Both the position numbers and the translations under genes were made by a program. This document shows, piece by piece, positions 1 to 11,887 of a stretch of DNA of 64,000 nt. Each line of letters opens with the position of its first letter. The first letter of the stretch is position 1. Under the pieces are notes generated by a model, which was not told where the DNA came from, did not search any database, and worked only from the letters and a program-made list of their open reading frames with translations. Origin of the DNA: Desarmillaria ectypa (lineage: Eukaryota; Basidiomycota; Agaricomycetes; Agaricales; Physalacriaceae); assembly GCA_030407005.1 (NCBI GenBank), contig JAUDYN010000009.1, forward strand, positions 620,001-684,000. Direction: 5' to 3'.

Positions 1-242
1 CAATTGACCTTGAAGCCTGGGCCTGAGCTCATAAGACTTTCTGGCAGAATGATTGCAAGACTCCGTCACTTGCAACTTGGTCCATCGATGTCCCAAGACT
101 TCCTCCCTCATCTCAGCCAAGTAGGCTATTTCAAGCGGCCTATATAAGGCATTTATATTATTCACTTCCCAGTAAGTTCTGCTCACCTACCTCTCACCTG
201 ACCAACACGTAAATACAGACAGCAGCTGCTGACGTTAACAGC

Positions 243-593
243 ATGTCTTCCACAGTCCTCGATATCACCCTCTTCATCAATTCGTCTGACCTCGATGTTT
301 TCTGGTCTCACTTCGAGCCACTGCACAAAAAATGCTGTGCTGAACCGGAGTGCAAGCTCTTTGAAGTAGCTATCAGTCACGACAAAAGTGCTGGCGAGAC
401 AACTATCAAGCTTTTCGAGATATGGGCGTATTCAGTCGAACAGTTCCTTGAGGTGATCATCAGAGTTTATGCAAGACGATTTTTCTCATTGTGGCGTTCC
501 TAGACACAAGTTAAGAAGCCGTACTATGAGCCCTACAACGCCGCGACCATTCTTCTGTATTCGAAGCCCCGTGAGTTGAACCCGGTTGGTTGA
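243..593 (+). CDS. ABM-like (dimeric alpha-beta barrel) small protein, left copy
   Basis: Two exons, 243-452 and 504-593, join in frame to give 99 residues. The intron starts GTGATC and ends CCTAG. The protein opens with MSSTVLDITLF and contains the phrases FWSHFEPLHKKC, SVEQFLE and KKPYYEPYNAATILLYSKP. This resembles fungal antibiotic-biosynthesis-monooxygenase-like proteins, which are small beta-alpha-beta barrels that dimerise. Their substrates are mostly unknown and no catalytic residue can be assigned here. It lies in the inverted repeat about 2 kb downstream of the end of the MFS gene, on the opposite strand. An identical mirror copy lies at 44158-44508. The family call rests on recognition of the fold-like pattern, not on a search. 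Confidence 0.6.
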
Positions 594-750
594 TGTTTAG
601 CAGTGCTTCACTGCCCAAACTTTCAGGCATCGTGGAGCTCTATGAACGTGTAGGAAAATATTCCTACCAGTAGTGAAGAGGGTCATCGTATCCCATTTGA
701 ACACCGTGTACATAATGTCAAATGAACGAGAAACACGATGAACGCAATAA

Positions 751-1736
751 TGGGACATCATGGAAAGTGTGTCGCTCACTAATCATGTTTGTGGCCAACA
801 TTGCCGCATCGGAGACACAAGGGTCGAAAGGATTCGTACGATTGAAGCTATCCCGTTGATTGACATCATAGGGAGCAAATCGTTTGGACATCGGTCCTCC
901 CATTGCCTTCCCGACGGGACGTCTCGGTCTGCTCTCTCCACCAAGCTGAGCCTCCTACTGCTCGAGGAGATAATTGTCCTTGGCTGTCTAAACGCTATCC
1001 GACCAACTCCTAGCAGTTGGATCAGAGATGAAAGGATCCTTGAAAAGTTTCACCTGAAAATCCTTGTCAAACTGTTTATATGCTTCGAACCACATAGAAA
1101 ATAAGGATCAGAGAGTATGGTATGCAGACGTTCATTTAGGCCTTGAAGCGTCTGTTCATCGAAGAATGAACTTCAGACGGTGCCTTGGAAGTGTCGATGA
1201 CGCTAAAGTTTTTGCTTGTACCATCTGCAGTCATGCGAGTGATCTTGATCCGAGGTAGAGTGTCGTGGTTAAACACTAAGGCTTTGTAATCCCCGTGTGA
1301 AAAGTGGTGCCATTACTAGGGTTGTATGCCTGTTTATTCTTCTCCGTTGAAGTGTCTGCAAACAAGGAATAGCATCTATCGACGTTGCTGACGCTGCAGC
1401 AACAACAGCCAGTGCAGAGGCACTACCCCTACATCGAGCCTACGAAGAGGTGAAGGATTTGCTTTGGCTTGGGCAGCTTTCTCCACGGTTTGCACAATGA
1501 GGTCGAACTCATCTTTTTCATCTTCTTGAGACATCCTTGGGATCCCCTCCCTTCAACAGCAGATCCTTCCTTCTCTATACTCGCTTAAAATTCCTATCCG
1601 TTACGTCCTTGTTCATCTTGGGGCGTAATTTACCCATGTTCATCTCCTCTGGATTTTCGACGGGTTACTGGGATTAAGAGTTGTGTTGTTGGGGCCATTG
1701 GTTTGGCCGCTTGCAGCAACACCGGATTGGGACATC
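751..1736 (-). pseudogene. Degenerate gag-like retroelement ORF, left copy
   Basis: Read on the minus strand, this begins MSQSGVAASGQTNG and is then broken by frameshifts and stops. Recognisable islands follow in order: SQEDEKDEFDLIVQTVEKAA, YKALVFNHDTLPRIKITRMT, DKDFQVKLFKDPFISDPTAR and SKRFAPYDVNQRDSF. The pattern matches gag-like first ORFs of agaricomycete retroelements as I remember them, which I hold with moderate confidence only. There is no intact reading frame, and the relic is duplicated exactly in the right arm at 43015-44000. It therefore died before the arms were last made identical. Confidence 0.45.
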
Positions 1737-2630
1737 GAGTTAAGAACAAGGATAAAGAAATAGATTAAAAGCAGAGAATACAAGTCGAAGACTAGCGATT
1801 TTGGTACGGGCAATTCGTTCGCTTAGTCAGCACCTTATGTGCACTACCCACTTAACGTCCGGATTTTCTGGGCCAGCAAAACGTCCCACAATTTTGCTTT
1901 CATGATTTAAGCTTCCAGAAACTTGCTTGACAGCTGCTCGCTAAAGTCAAGACCTTACATCCTGATAGAGACAATATATCTGGGGGTGGAAGGAGAATAA
2001 AGCAGCCCTACCAATGGACAAAGTTGGTTGATCGATATTTTTTCCGCTGTATCCAAGATACTCATAATTAACTCTATTCGACATGTTCAACTCGGAGTAA
2101 TAATCTTAGAATGTTCAAGCCTCAAGTACGAACCGGCTTCACATAGGCTGTGTTCATTGACGATCCGTTGAAAAGGATGAGAAGCATACTGGGTCAATAA
2201 GCAGTAGATGTAGGTATCTTTATTTCAAATTTCCAAGCTTTACTGACGAAATGGTTAATTTTTTAGTGTTTGCTTTCGGAATAGATACACGGTGCTCGGG
2301 TGCGTATGCTGATGTTCTACCTCGTCTACCTTTTTCAGGATCTCTCCAGCTCATCTCTGGCCCTCGGATGTGCTGCTATCACCCCGTTAATGCAGTGTGC
2401 GCCATCTTCATCCTCTTGTTATTTTAGGCTCACGACGGAGCTATTGAGGTGCCATATGAGGGTGCAAGGCAAACAACCGACATATTCTATTCTCTTGTTC
2501 TACACTTTCATTGTAACGGTCATCACAACGACCTAGGTTTCATTCGGGTAATATTTCTTTCTCCAGCTTTTTAAGAGTGTGGATGCGAGACTCTCTCGTC
2601 TCCGGTATATAGAATTTGCGGCATTACAAT

Positions 2631-4677
2631 CTACAGTAATCTAATATGCCGGATAAAGCTGTGAGCAACAGGCTTATCCCCAACGTAGAAGAAAGCCACG
2701 ACCACAGAAAGCCCAAGTAACCCGGTCGCCAATAAACAAATTGCCAGCCATCCTTTGCTGATATGATCGTACATCTAGGATGGCGAATTATCAGTAAATC
2801 GATTATACCCAGAACAAGAACGAGAACAAGAACGAGAAACCAACCTGACCGCCAACGACAGGTCCAACTGAAAGGGAGATAAGCTAGGAGGAATGGGTTG
2901 AAGAAAACACACCTGTCGTGCCCATTCCATATGCAAGATTGAAAGTACCGTAGACATGGGCATCTAAATAAACAAGGTTAGCCACAGAGAGTAAGAGAGC
3001 TATGGTTCACACACATCCAATGCCATCTATACTGCGAGCGACAGAAGCGAGCTCGACAGTTAGCGGGGACAGGACCCCAGCACCGAAGAAGTCTGTAATC
3101 CATTATCAGAACCTCAATAAAACAGTCACAGGCCCACTCACAAGCGCATGCAAAAGCGATGATAAACAGTGCCAGATGTCCATCTATAATCATCACAACG
3201 TACCACGGCACAGCGAGAACCAAAGAAACCATGATGACCACGGATGGTCCTTGACGGTCCGAGAACCAGCCCGAGAGCGGGGACGCTACCGTTGAGAGTA
3301 GAACCGGATGCATGGTACGCAGGCGGAATTCACACACCAAAAAGGGTTGGAACGACCGATGCCAGAAGGACCAGACCAACTTTTGAGGATTTCAAGCCCC
3401 AGACGCTGTTCAAGTGGCTCGAAATGACGGGTTCTTGGGTACTGTAGATGACGCTGTGGAATGTGTGAGATTACGCTCCTGGGTGAATCGAAGTTATGAA
3501 AATGACGGACCCATACACGAATGTGAGGAAAGCCGCCGCAAGCGCACGATGCGATCGGAACAACAGACGGAGAACCTGCACGAATGAGACCTTGTTTTGC
3601 GCGTCGGCGTCTGCCAGGCTGTTATGATCGTTCGCCTCCAATGCGATCTCGTTGTCGGGTTTCTCGGTAGTGCTGGACCGGAGTTTGCTAGCGCTCTGGC
3701 CTTCGATGATGAGGAACCGGAAGGCCAGGTCCAGAAAAGCGATGATGATACCAAAGATGAATGGTCCACGGAAGCCGAACCGTGTGTATAGCCCTCCGCC
3801 TACGGGGGGCCCGACAAGGGCACTGGGAGGGAGTTATGGTCTGGTTCAAGGGAGTAAGTCTTGTGATGCGTACCCGAGAGAAAGACCGGACATTGCAATA
3901 CCGAGTTGTCCTAGGACTGGCATTAAATTCGAGAAAGGTGAACCGGAGATTACTCACTTCCAACGAGTTCTGGGGGAGTTTCATCACATCTATGAAGTGG
4001 TATGTGAGTCATAGCAATATAATCTCCGAATTCTCTGAATATGGCTCACAATAGAGCCAGCCCGACGACCCATACCATGGTGGATCCTATACCTTGAAGA
4101 ACTCGTGCAAGACACATCATCCAGTATGCTGGTGCCTCCATGAACATGATTTGCGAGCCAATGAGTATGATTACTCCTGCGACAAGAGGAAGCTTTCGCG
4201 CATCGTATTTCTCAGACCACACCGCGACAGGAATAGTAGCTTGTACCCAAATTTAATGACCGAAGCTATTTCTGGAATCGAACGTACCCATCGCAAGACC
4301 TCCGGACTATTTGCCGGGTAGTCAGCCAGATTGAATAGAGAAGGAAACAAGGATGAATTATCATACGTATGCAAAAAGTAGCCAGCCGGTCAGAGAAGCC
4401 ACGTCCTTGTAACCAAGCTTTTCGAGCTGGAAAGGCACGACTGGGATAACCATAGAGTATACGAGCAGATCCGTGGCTATACCTGATTTGCGATTCAGAA
4501 GGTCAGGCGGTCCTGAGATCGAGAATTAGGTAAATTATAGAACGTACCTAGCCATACCACGAATGTCACGAACCAGTATGACGATCTCCATGTCAATCCC
4601 CAGGGTCTAATCTGTGGTTCCCCGTGCGGACAGCTGGAAGGGTTGTCGGTTGGGCTTGAGGTACTTGGTGGTTGCAT
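2631..4677 (-). CDS. Major facilitator superfamily transporter, left copy
   Basis: Thirteen exons, at the mirror positions of the right copy (40074-42120), splice in frame to 465 residues. All introns are GT-AG. The protein has about 12 hydrophobic segments, with the first near residue 33. The motif SGWFSDRQGP near residue 325 is the MFS loop signature (G-x-x-x-D-R-x-G) in the second half, and SEKYDARK near residue 98 is its first-half counterpart. It should sit in the plasma or vacuolar membrane as a drug/H+ antiporter-type exporter. The substrate cannot be read from sequence. Exon 1 differs from the right copy at two residues (P versus A, T versus R). The promoter has diverged far more than the coding sequence. 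Confidence 0.85.
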
Positions 4678-5270
4678 GAGAGATTATTTGATGCGTTCTT
4701 CGGGTGGTTAGATTTTTTTTTATAAGCGGAACCTCAGAGGTTTCTGATTTGTCAATGGTGATCCCCGGGTGCTACTGACAGATATATACTGACTCATCAA
4801 TATTGCTGATTCACGTATCCGAAGGGCCTCAACTGTTAGAGCTAACAATGACGCTGGTTGGTGTAAAGCTTTATTATCGATGGAGGGACGGTGCGATTTC
4901 AAACTTGGCGAACGGTTACGGTTGAAGGTTGGCTTGGAAAATCCTGCTGGTGGTTTACGATGGCTCAGCTACAGCCTGCAGGTGTTCAGCGTATGTTCAA
5001 CATTCTGAACTCCAAACGGTGAACTCAACAGCTACAGCTACAAAAGCGACCCTCGTCCTATTCCTGTAGCCACCGTAGACATCGAAGACTAGAGCAGATG
5101 CACTGGAAATAGCCCAACGATGATGGGTCGACCGCAGAAGCAGCTCAGCTCTTGGTTATTGATACTGAGCGCTGAAAGATGCCCTCAGCGTGTCATCATG
5201 GAAGGGAACAAAGAGATGTACTGGATGCTGTCGCAGTACGCGCACTGCCAAGCCACACCACTGTGCTACA
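4591..5270. repeat. Diverged inner flank of the inverted repeat, left side
   Basis: Aligning this stretch with the reverse complement of ~39480-40160 still gives clear homology, such as shared blocks around the phrase AACTCCAAACGGTGAACTCA. There are many substitutions and several small indels. It contains the MFS promoter. The homology fades at about 5270. I see no gene in it. Confidence 0.8.
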
Positions 5271-5670
5271 GCTGCCTAAGCTGCTTTCGAGGAATCAGAG
5301 TCCGAATTGGGGGTGAGAGGATAAGAGGTTACCGGGAAATATCCCTTCTCTCTCGCGATGAGATTCCAAAGGATACGAGCTCCCCCAACCCATAACTCGA
5401 TGTTCTTCAGAATTTCGAATACAGCCGGAAACCTCTGGAATCTGACTCAACCCATCTCAATTCAGGATGGGCACTGTAACCAAGAACATAGCAGTGACAC
5501 GAATAAACACAGCCCGCAGCTGTACTAGTACACGAGCCGTGTACTAGGATCTATGGGGTTTTCAATTATACCAAAGACGTGAGCCACGTCAGCTCCAAAT
5601 GTGCGAACGCTATCCAATACTACCACAAAGGCCGCAAACACACGAGCCATGTGAGTGGTGCCTCATACCG

Positions 5671-5982
5671 TCAGTTGGAAGGAATATAGGATATATACTC
5701 ACCCGCTTCTTTAAACATGCTCGCTGTATACCATTTTTGTGGGCCAAGCTTTCGCATCAATCCACGAGATGGTAGAACACCCGTCTGCTTCGGAAAGATT
5801 ATGGACGACTCGCGGTTTTCCTCTTCTATTGTTAGTCCTTCCCCTATCTGACCAGCTGCAATCTCATCCTTCAAATACTTCTCAATCACATCAGGATGTT
5901 CCAACGCGATTGGAGAACCATAAGTTAAGTCGTATACGAGATTAGGATACTTGTCAAATACATTCTTAGAGTCTGTTCCCAT
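5671..5982 (-). pseudogene. Reverse-transcriptase-associated ORF fragment
   Basis: This is a 103-codon minus-strand fragment containing DKYPNLVYDLTYGSPI, then KDEIAAGQIGEGLTIEE, then a Pro-rich turn. The YPxLVYDLxYGSPI phrase is, from memory, typical of the segment just upstream of reverse transcriptase palms in a family of agaricomycete retroelements. No palm motifs follow, so it is a stub. It is probably related to the gag-like relic in the arms but belongs to a separate insertion. The identification is by pattern memory only. Confidence 0.35.
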
Positions 5983-6079
5983 TCCTTGGCGTTGTACGGG
6001 GTGACAGCTCGGTGCGCCTCAGTTACAACGCATCGTGGTGAGGGTCGGCGCACAAGGAACAGATATGGACTCCGTGACG

Positions 6080-6570
6080 GGATTGGTTCAGCTCAGCAAT
6101 TGGTGAGATTGAAGCGGATGCAGTCAATTTTGTGATCCGACATCCGGACAATAGAGTCGTCCTTCCATTCGACGAGAAAGGGACTTCCGGGTTTGCTTGG
6201 AGAAGGGGCAAAACAGGAGTCGGCGTGGTGGCCCCTGACGGTAAGTCGTCGTCATGTTTCGCCAAATTTCTAAAACCTTTAAATGTCAGTTTCAGGCAAA
6301 TTTTGTCACGCCACACGTAAGAAATAAAGGTAGTGGCGCTAGGCCTTCTGTGGAATTCGTTTTGCGGATCACACCTGATTCAACTGGCTACGTGTCTTTC
6401 GTCTGTGATCTAATATCTTTTTCATCCACCTTTGCTCGCCAAGCTACTCGGATTGGGGGAAGACACTGCTAAGCTGGTTTATAGCTCCGGCATCTTCGCT
6501 GCCGCTATCGGTTTGTTTAGCCAACGCTGGCAGAGAAACATGAGCTTGCTACGCTTTAGTGTTTTAGTAA
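6080..6570 (+). other. Unassigned coding-like segments
   Basis: One frame reads GEIEADAVNFVIRHPDNRVV, then an intron-like GTAAGT...TTTCAG, then a short end KFCHATRKK and a stop. It looks like the last exons of a gene. A second segment, 6432-6560, reads AKLLGLGEDTAKLVYSSGIF and on. I do not recognise either, and no convincing start exon lies upstream. These are either gene remnants or an unrecognised gene. The rest of 5990-7200 shows nothing I can support. Confidence 0.25.
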
Positions 6571-7216
6571 GTAAAGCTCCACTGAACCAATGCATTATCC
6601 CATTATTTGACAAAATAAATATCGAAATTTTGAGGCACGCTTCGTATGTATTCGACTTTTAACTTTTAAAACATTTGACGACACCCAGAAGTAGAAGTGC
6701 TGGTCTTAATTGAGGAATGAATTGATGAAAAATGGAGCGATATCAGCTTAAATGATGACGGAGATGGCACAGTGTAGGGCCGTTAAATGAGGTTTCTTAG
6801 CTACCCGCTGACCATGGTGATTCGCCAAGGAAGGGGGAAGGAACTCTTACTTCCGAAAAGGAACGGATCAAGGATGGCATCTGACAAGGAGAAGGAACAC
6901 TCTTTACCTTGGAAACAAAGGTGGTCGGGAATTGCAGGTTGGGTCTATTGGAGATGATAAACTTGTTTTAGTGAATGAAGTGTGAATGCTCCTGATACGG
7001 ATGGATCATGAATGTACAAGCTACGAGAAATATGAGGAATGAATGAAGTAGTATTAGTAGAGCGCCGTTCTTTGATTGGTCCATTTGCAGTTCCGACCCG
7101 GACCGATTGATTCCGGATCTATCCCGTTGGAAACGGAACTGTCACATGACGTCAGAGGAGTATGTGTCTTTTTGCGAAACCGATCCAGTTGGAGACCTCC
7201 TTGACCATGGACTACG

Positions 7217-7909
7217 ATGACACTCACACTCTCGCCAATAATTAAGCCCCAACCGCGCCGCCTCTCGCTGTCGCCCCGCTCGCTGTCGTCGTCGTCGATA
7301 CCGTCGTCGCCATCGTCGGTGCACTCGTCGAGCTCGGCCATTTTTGAGCGTGATATTGAGCCCATTTCACTGCCCCTGCCACCAGCACATCCGAATCCTC
7401 ACCGCATACCTCGTGCAAAGGCCACAGAGAGCTCCGTGCCATCCGTCCTCGACTCAGCAGCGGCAATCCTGGTAGATTCGCGTGCAGGCGATGTCGACGT
7501 CGAGGTGCTCACTCCAGCTGTCAGCCCGCTGGTGAGCCGCAGTCCGTCTCCAAGGGCCTCGTTGCTGCTCGCCACGTCATCGTTGGGCCCGCCATCTCCC
7601 ACGAGCATCGCTCGTGAGCTCTCTCCGTCACCTTCTCCCAAGACCGTGACCAAGCGATTATCATTTTTGTCGTACAGCGATCTCCTTGCTTCCAATCCGA
7701 CAAACACAGTGATGCTGTCCTCTTTGACTTTGGAACCGCTCACCCCGCCGCACATCCTGACTTTGATGGACGGTGGCACCTTGAAAGGCTTTGATGAGTG
7801 GGAGAAAGAGGGGCTTGGTATGGGGCTGGAAGAAAGACTCGAAGCTGTCAGCGGGGCGACGAGTCCCATGTCAATCAGGAGCCGTCCTGTGAGCGTTGTG
7901 AGATGTTGA
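7217..7909 (+). CDS. Ser/Pro-rich basidiomycete hypothetical protein
   Basis: A single uninterrupted 230-codon frame begins MTLTLSPIIKPQPRRLSLSP. The N-terminal two thirds are low complexity, rich in Ser, Pro and Leu, with repeated SPSP-type motifs that suit proline-directed kinases. The block RLSFLSYSDLLASNPTNTV at about residues 154-172 looks like the conserved core of a basidiomycete-specific family that I recall without a known function. The C-terminus has an amphipathic acidic stretch (FDEWEKEGLGMGLEERLEAV). There is no signal peptide or membrane segment. A GTCGTC-rich run near 7275-7330 encodes the Ser tract. The antisense frames here are shadows. Confidence 0.65.
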   Translation: MTLTLSPIIKPQPRRLSLSPRSLSSSSIPSSPSSVHSSSSAIFERDIEPISLPLPPAHPNPHRIPRAKATESSVPSVLDSAAAILVDSRAGDVDVEVLTPAVSPLVSRSPSPRASLLLATSSLGPPSPTSIARELSPSPSPKTVTKRLSFLSYSDLLASNPTNTVMLSSLTLEPLTPPHILTLMDGGTLKGFDEWEKEGLGMGLEERLEAVSGATSPMSIRSRPVSVVRC

Positions 7910-8628
7910 GCGGTTTTCTATACCCCACGCTGCTGCTGTTCCATTCGCCATTCCGCCATCTTGTTTAAACCATGCCTCGTCCTCTTTGCTTGGAATTTTA
8001 AGTATGTGCTTTCGTTTATTTATCTACATAGTGCCGCCAGTCATCTTATCGTACGTGTATGTACCAACTACGAACCTGTCCTTCTACGATACATAATGTA
8101 CATGCATTCCTTTGTGAAGTGTTTATTATTTCTTACCATTTCGTCTGTCTAGGTTGGGATTATACATATGTTGATTAATTGAGGAGAAATATATATTGAG
8201 ATCAAGAAATACATAACTTGCAAACCAAGCAAGGCAGGCCAAGCGGTCGTTATTCCAGGAGGATACCGCGGTGTTACTGCGGACGTTTGCAAACTGAATA
8301 TTAAAGCAAATGTCCGCTCTGAGCCTCGACGACAAAGCCATTGTCGTGATCACACAAGTTTTGATACAGGTCGCTCTGTCCAATAAAATACAGGAGCTAT
8401 CAAAATGATTATTGTAGACCACAGCATCAATGTGTGACTCTGGTCACTTTCCTTCTTAGGGACAGCGATCAGAATAAGATATTCCTCCCCCTCCTCCTTG
8501 GATGTCATCAAACTTGGTCACCATTGCTAGACATTGCTACTTCGTCGGGAAGAGCTTTTCTAGCGCGGTGCTGTCTAGCCCAATGCAATAGAACGGGCAG
8601 CGACTGCACTATCACCAAGCACTTTTCT

Positions 8629-11475
8629 TCAGTCCATCACCCCCCGAACCGGTCGTACGTCGGGGGTCGTACTAGACCTATAGGTATCCGTTCCGAGTTC
8701 TATACAATTTTGTTCGATGAGAGCCTTGAGATCTGCGATGTATTGGGGTATCTCGAGGGTACGGAAGGCCGTAGGATCAGGAAAGTCTGCCTCTTGAAGA
8801 CTCTGCAAACATCGAGGCCAAACAGGGAGTGCGAGTTGATGAAGTGCTGTGATGTTTCCCTGAGTGAGTAGAACAGCACAAGCTGTGTGAAGGGACCCTG
8901 GCTCATGGAGGTATTCCAAAGATCTCTGGCGTATCTGAGGATCCACTTCCCCAGACGACAGCCCTGCGACAAAGGCGCCTATAAGTTCTGATAGACCCCA
9001 GGTAGTGGCAGGGATGGAGACAGTGCTGAGGCTCCTAGTGAACGAGTCGAAGAGCCGCTTGTCAACAAAATGAGCAAAGGCCGCATTTATGGTGGATGAA
9101 TGCTCAAATAGAAAAATGATCGGTTCAGCCGCTTCTGTGGTGTAATGTAAGCTATCGGCAGAGTACTTTAGGGGTGTCGATAACCATGCATCATCCTGGA
9201 AAGCCGTGGACGCGAATTTTGAAGACAACTCTGCAGGAAAGCTATCTACAGGAGGGCGAGGGGATACGCAGCTGAGTACTCGAAAGAAAGCGATCAAGGT
9301 GATATGCTGATCTTTAACGAACATTGAATTGCTGCCAACGCCGCACGAGTCCGATAAAACCAACACGTAGAGTAGCTTTAGGACGGCGGAGCGATTGCGG
9401 TCAAGGGGAATGGGTGCTACATTGCCTTCAGGTTGATGGATTCGATATTTTTCGACACCCATATAAACTATAATGCTTCGTAGGACCGCACTGAAAAGTG
9501 TTCCCAGAGAAGAATCGAGTGTATTCATCCTGTGTATCGAAGGAGAACCTGCTATGGCCAAGAGGAAACGAACTCGACGATCGTTGGGTTCAGGGAGCTG
9601 AGATGTGGGATCGTTATCTTGGACCACAAAATCGGCACAGCCTTCAAGCAAGATATGGCCGATGCATACGAATAGATATTCGAGGATGGCTATGAAAAGA
9701 GTGTCCGCACGATCACCTGTTGGTATCATCGATATCGGCAATCCTTTATCTGGATAGAAATGGGGAGAAAGTTCACAATCGGAATGCCAGTAGATTGTCG
9801 GAAGTGCATGGAATAAAAGTTCATACACTTCCCGGTCGAGGGGTAGGATATTGGAAAGAAGACAACCCCATACGATGGGTTGCAGACGTAGGCTCTGACT
9901 GTCTGGCGGGGTTCGCAGAGTAGCTACAATTAGGTCACGGGCCTTTTGGCTTCCCCGTAGGTTTCAGCAGCCAAAAGCTCTGCACGAAGATCTGGAGCCA
10001 ATTGGTCCCGCTTGTTATATGTTCCAATAAGGACATCTCAAAACTGAAAGCGAAGGTGTGCACGGATACAGGGGTCCATTTTGCTTGTGTCAACAAGAGC
10101 ATCGCTTCGATGGGCATCAAATAGAAGTTCTTGGAGTGTAAAGGCGCAGACACTTGGGAGCCCTTCTGCATAACGTTGTAAGGAGTTCACAGATCGGATC
10201 GGTAAAGCACCGGTTGACTCTGCAACGATTCCTTGAACGCTAGGGTTGGATGACACGGAGAACAACTAGGACAAGGTGTGCGCGTCCGTTTCATCGGCAC
10301 TCAGCTTAACAGCTCCACGCTCTGCTTCTCGAAGTGTACGAATGGAAGACTTTTTTGGAACTGGTGAGGAGGAGGACCAGTATCTGGAAATCAGAGAGAT
10401 GACTGAAGTGAAGAAACCGTCATGGGCAACATAAGTGTAGAGGGAAGATGTACTGCGACAGCGGCGTCTTGTATGGGAATGAGGGGTGTATAATGGGCAG
10501 GAAGTTGGTGACAAAGTACGCAGCGAAGGATATGAATGTGATAGACCCAACGACGGATGCAATCGACACCTGTAGCGGAACCAGAAAAACAACCAGACCC
10601 ACTAAAAAGGCGCAAAGCGACACGCTCATCAGGACTGGCAGTAGTCCAATAATGAAAGCCACGCGCCACTTCTACAGTCCCATGTATCGGAATTGACGTA
10701 CATAGCATTTATCCTTAGGCGTGCCCGATGGAACTGCCATGTATTGATGGATCCATTGTTTCGTCAGGACAGCGAAGAGCGCGGTAGTCAGACTGAATAA
10801 AAGACTGGTGAACCACAGTCCATTGACCAATGAATCAGAAGTCGTGGGACGAAAGTCTAAGAATGGAGTAAGGCCTGAACGAGGAGCGTCGAGGGAACCA
10901 TTGGCTGCTGCGCGCTGGACATCGATGAGCTCGAACAGTAGTGACGATATGACCTGACCGTAGTCGACTTGAAGGCTCTGCGACGTCTGTGCGACGAACG
11001 TAGTGACCACCGCAGAAAAAGACCTGCCTGTTCGTCTATTAACGAAGGTAAATTGGATTTATTAGCATTTGTATTTATGAAAACTAGGAAAACATCCAAT
11101 CCGTCCCTCCATCCCTCCACCATCTCAATGTCAAATCCAGCGTACTCCTCAAGGTATGCTCTCTATACCCTAGCAGCAGGCCCTAGTTCTTCATACCGCT
11201 TGTCTTCGGGGAATTTTTATTCGTAGTCGAATGGATCATTCCCTTAATTTTCAGTGGGCTTCATGACGCTAAGGCGAAGTTTAATAACACACACCCTTGA
11301 CTAGATATTCGCGTGTCCTCACGCCCATCAGTCCTCTAGTAGATTTTCTTCTTTTGCGCGACGAGTAGTAGGTCGAATTCTCAACCTCAGGCCCCTGGTC
11401 ATTGTCGGACTGAGTGGCCCCTTCAGCAGATTTCTTCTCCCTTGCATCGTCGGATACGGCCGCAGAGGAAGACAT
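8629..11475 (-). pseudogene. Broken DUF6535 membrane protein gene (copy D1)
   Basis: The start is MSSSAAVSDDAREKKS at 11475. The DUF6535 core is recognisable: FVAQTSQSLQ, then VNGLWFTSL, KQWIHQYMAVPSGTP and IIGLLPVLMSVSL. Four hydrophobic helices are expected, followed by a ~450-residue C-terminal helical region ending in the open 399-codon segment 8629-9828. The gene is dead. There is TAA at the position of Q/E before the first helix, TAG for Trp in the conserved VWRxYLEE phrase, a lost base in AGLFSAVV, and TAG for Trp in the ALSWL phrase near 10270. It is about 70% similar by eye to copy D2 and oriented opposite to it. The family's function is unknown. Confidence 0.8.
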
Positions 11476-11887
11476 GGGAGATGGTGCTACCAGGCAAGCA
11501 CTGCGAAGGCGCTGGTACCGCATGTTGAAGGCAGCTTCGGACAAACCGGTCCGGAGTTCCGTTGCAGTGTTTTCTTTTTGAACTCCGCACGGGCCTGCCT
11601 GGTGCATTCCCTTCTGAATGAAGCTGCCTGCTGGTTGGGTCTGTATGGGTCCAATCCTTCCAAGGTGGCCAATCCCATGAATTTATAGATTTTGTATTCA
11701 AGATAACAAAAACCTAGAATATATAACGACAGAAGACGAATGAAAGCGACAATTCTAAGAGTATGTACGTTACATATTCAAAAAAAGCAAGGATAACAAA
11801 GGCAAACGAGTCATAGAAATAGTTAATCAACGGTGTCCGTTTTTTAGTCGTACATGTCGTTACGCTTCTCTTCCCTTCCAACACGGC

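Larger units (their letters stand above)
1..4590. repeat. Left arm of near-identical inverted repeat
   Basis: This stretch is the reverse complement of 40161-44750, with partner coordinate 44751 minus x. By eye I found only three differences outside the inner edge (near 1748, 2508 and 2518) and three clustered at 4591, 4592 and 4605. That inspection was not exhaustive. The arm starts at base 1 of the window, so its true outer end is not visible. It carries an ABM-like gene, a dead gag-like relic and most of an MFS gene. The 1260-2630 part shows no further gene. Confidence 0.95.

Noticed and set aside
7265..7330. GTCGTC run as a microsatellite of interest
   Set aside because: It is a coding Ser/Arg-type tract of modest length, with no sign of expansion beyond the coding context.
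7399..7869. Minus-strand 156-codon frame opposite the Ser/Pro-rich gene
   Set aside because: It is a mirror of a biased Ser/Pro codon run, has no domain, and the plus frame carries the conserved block.
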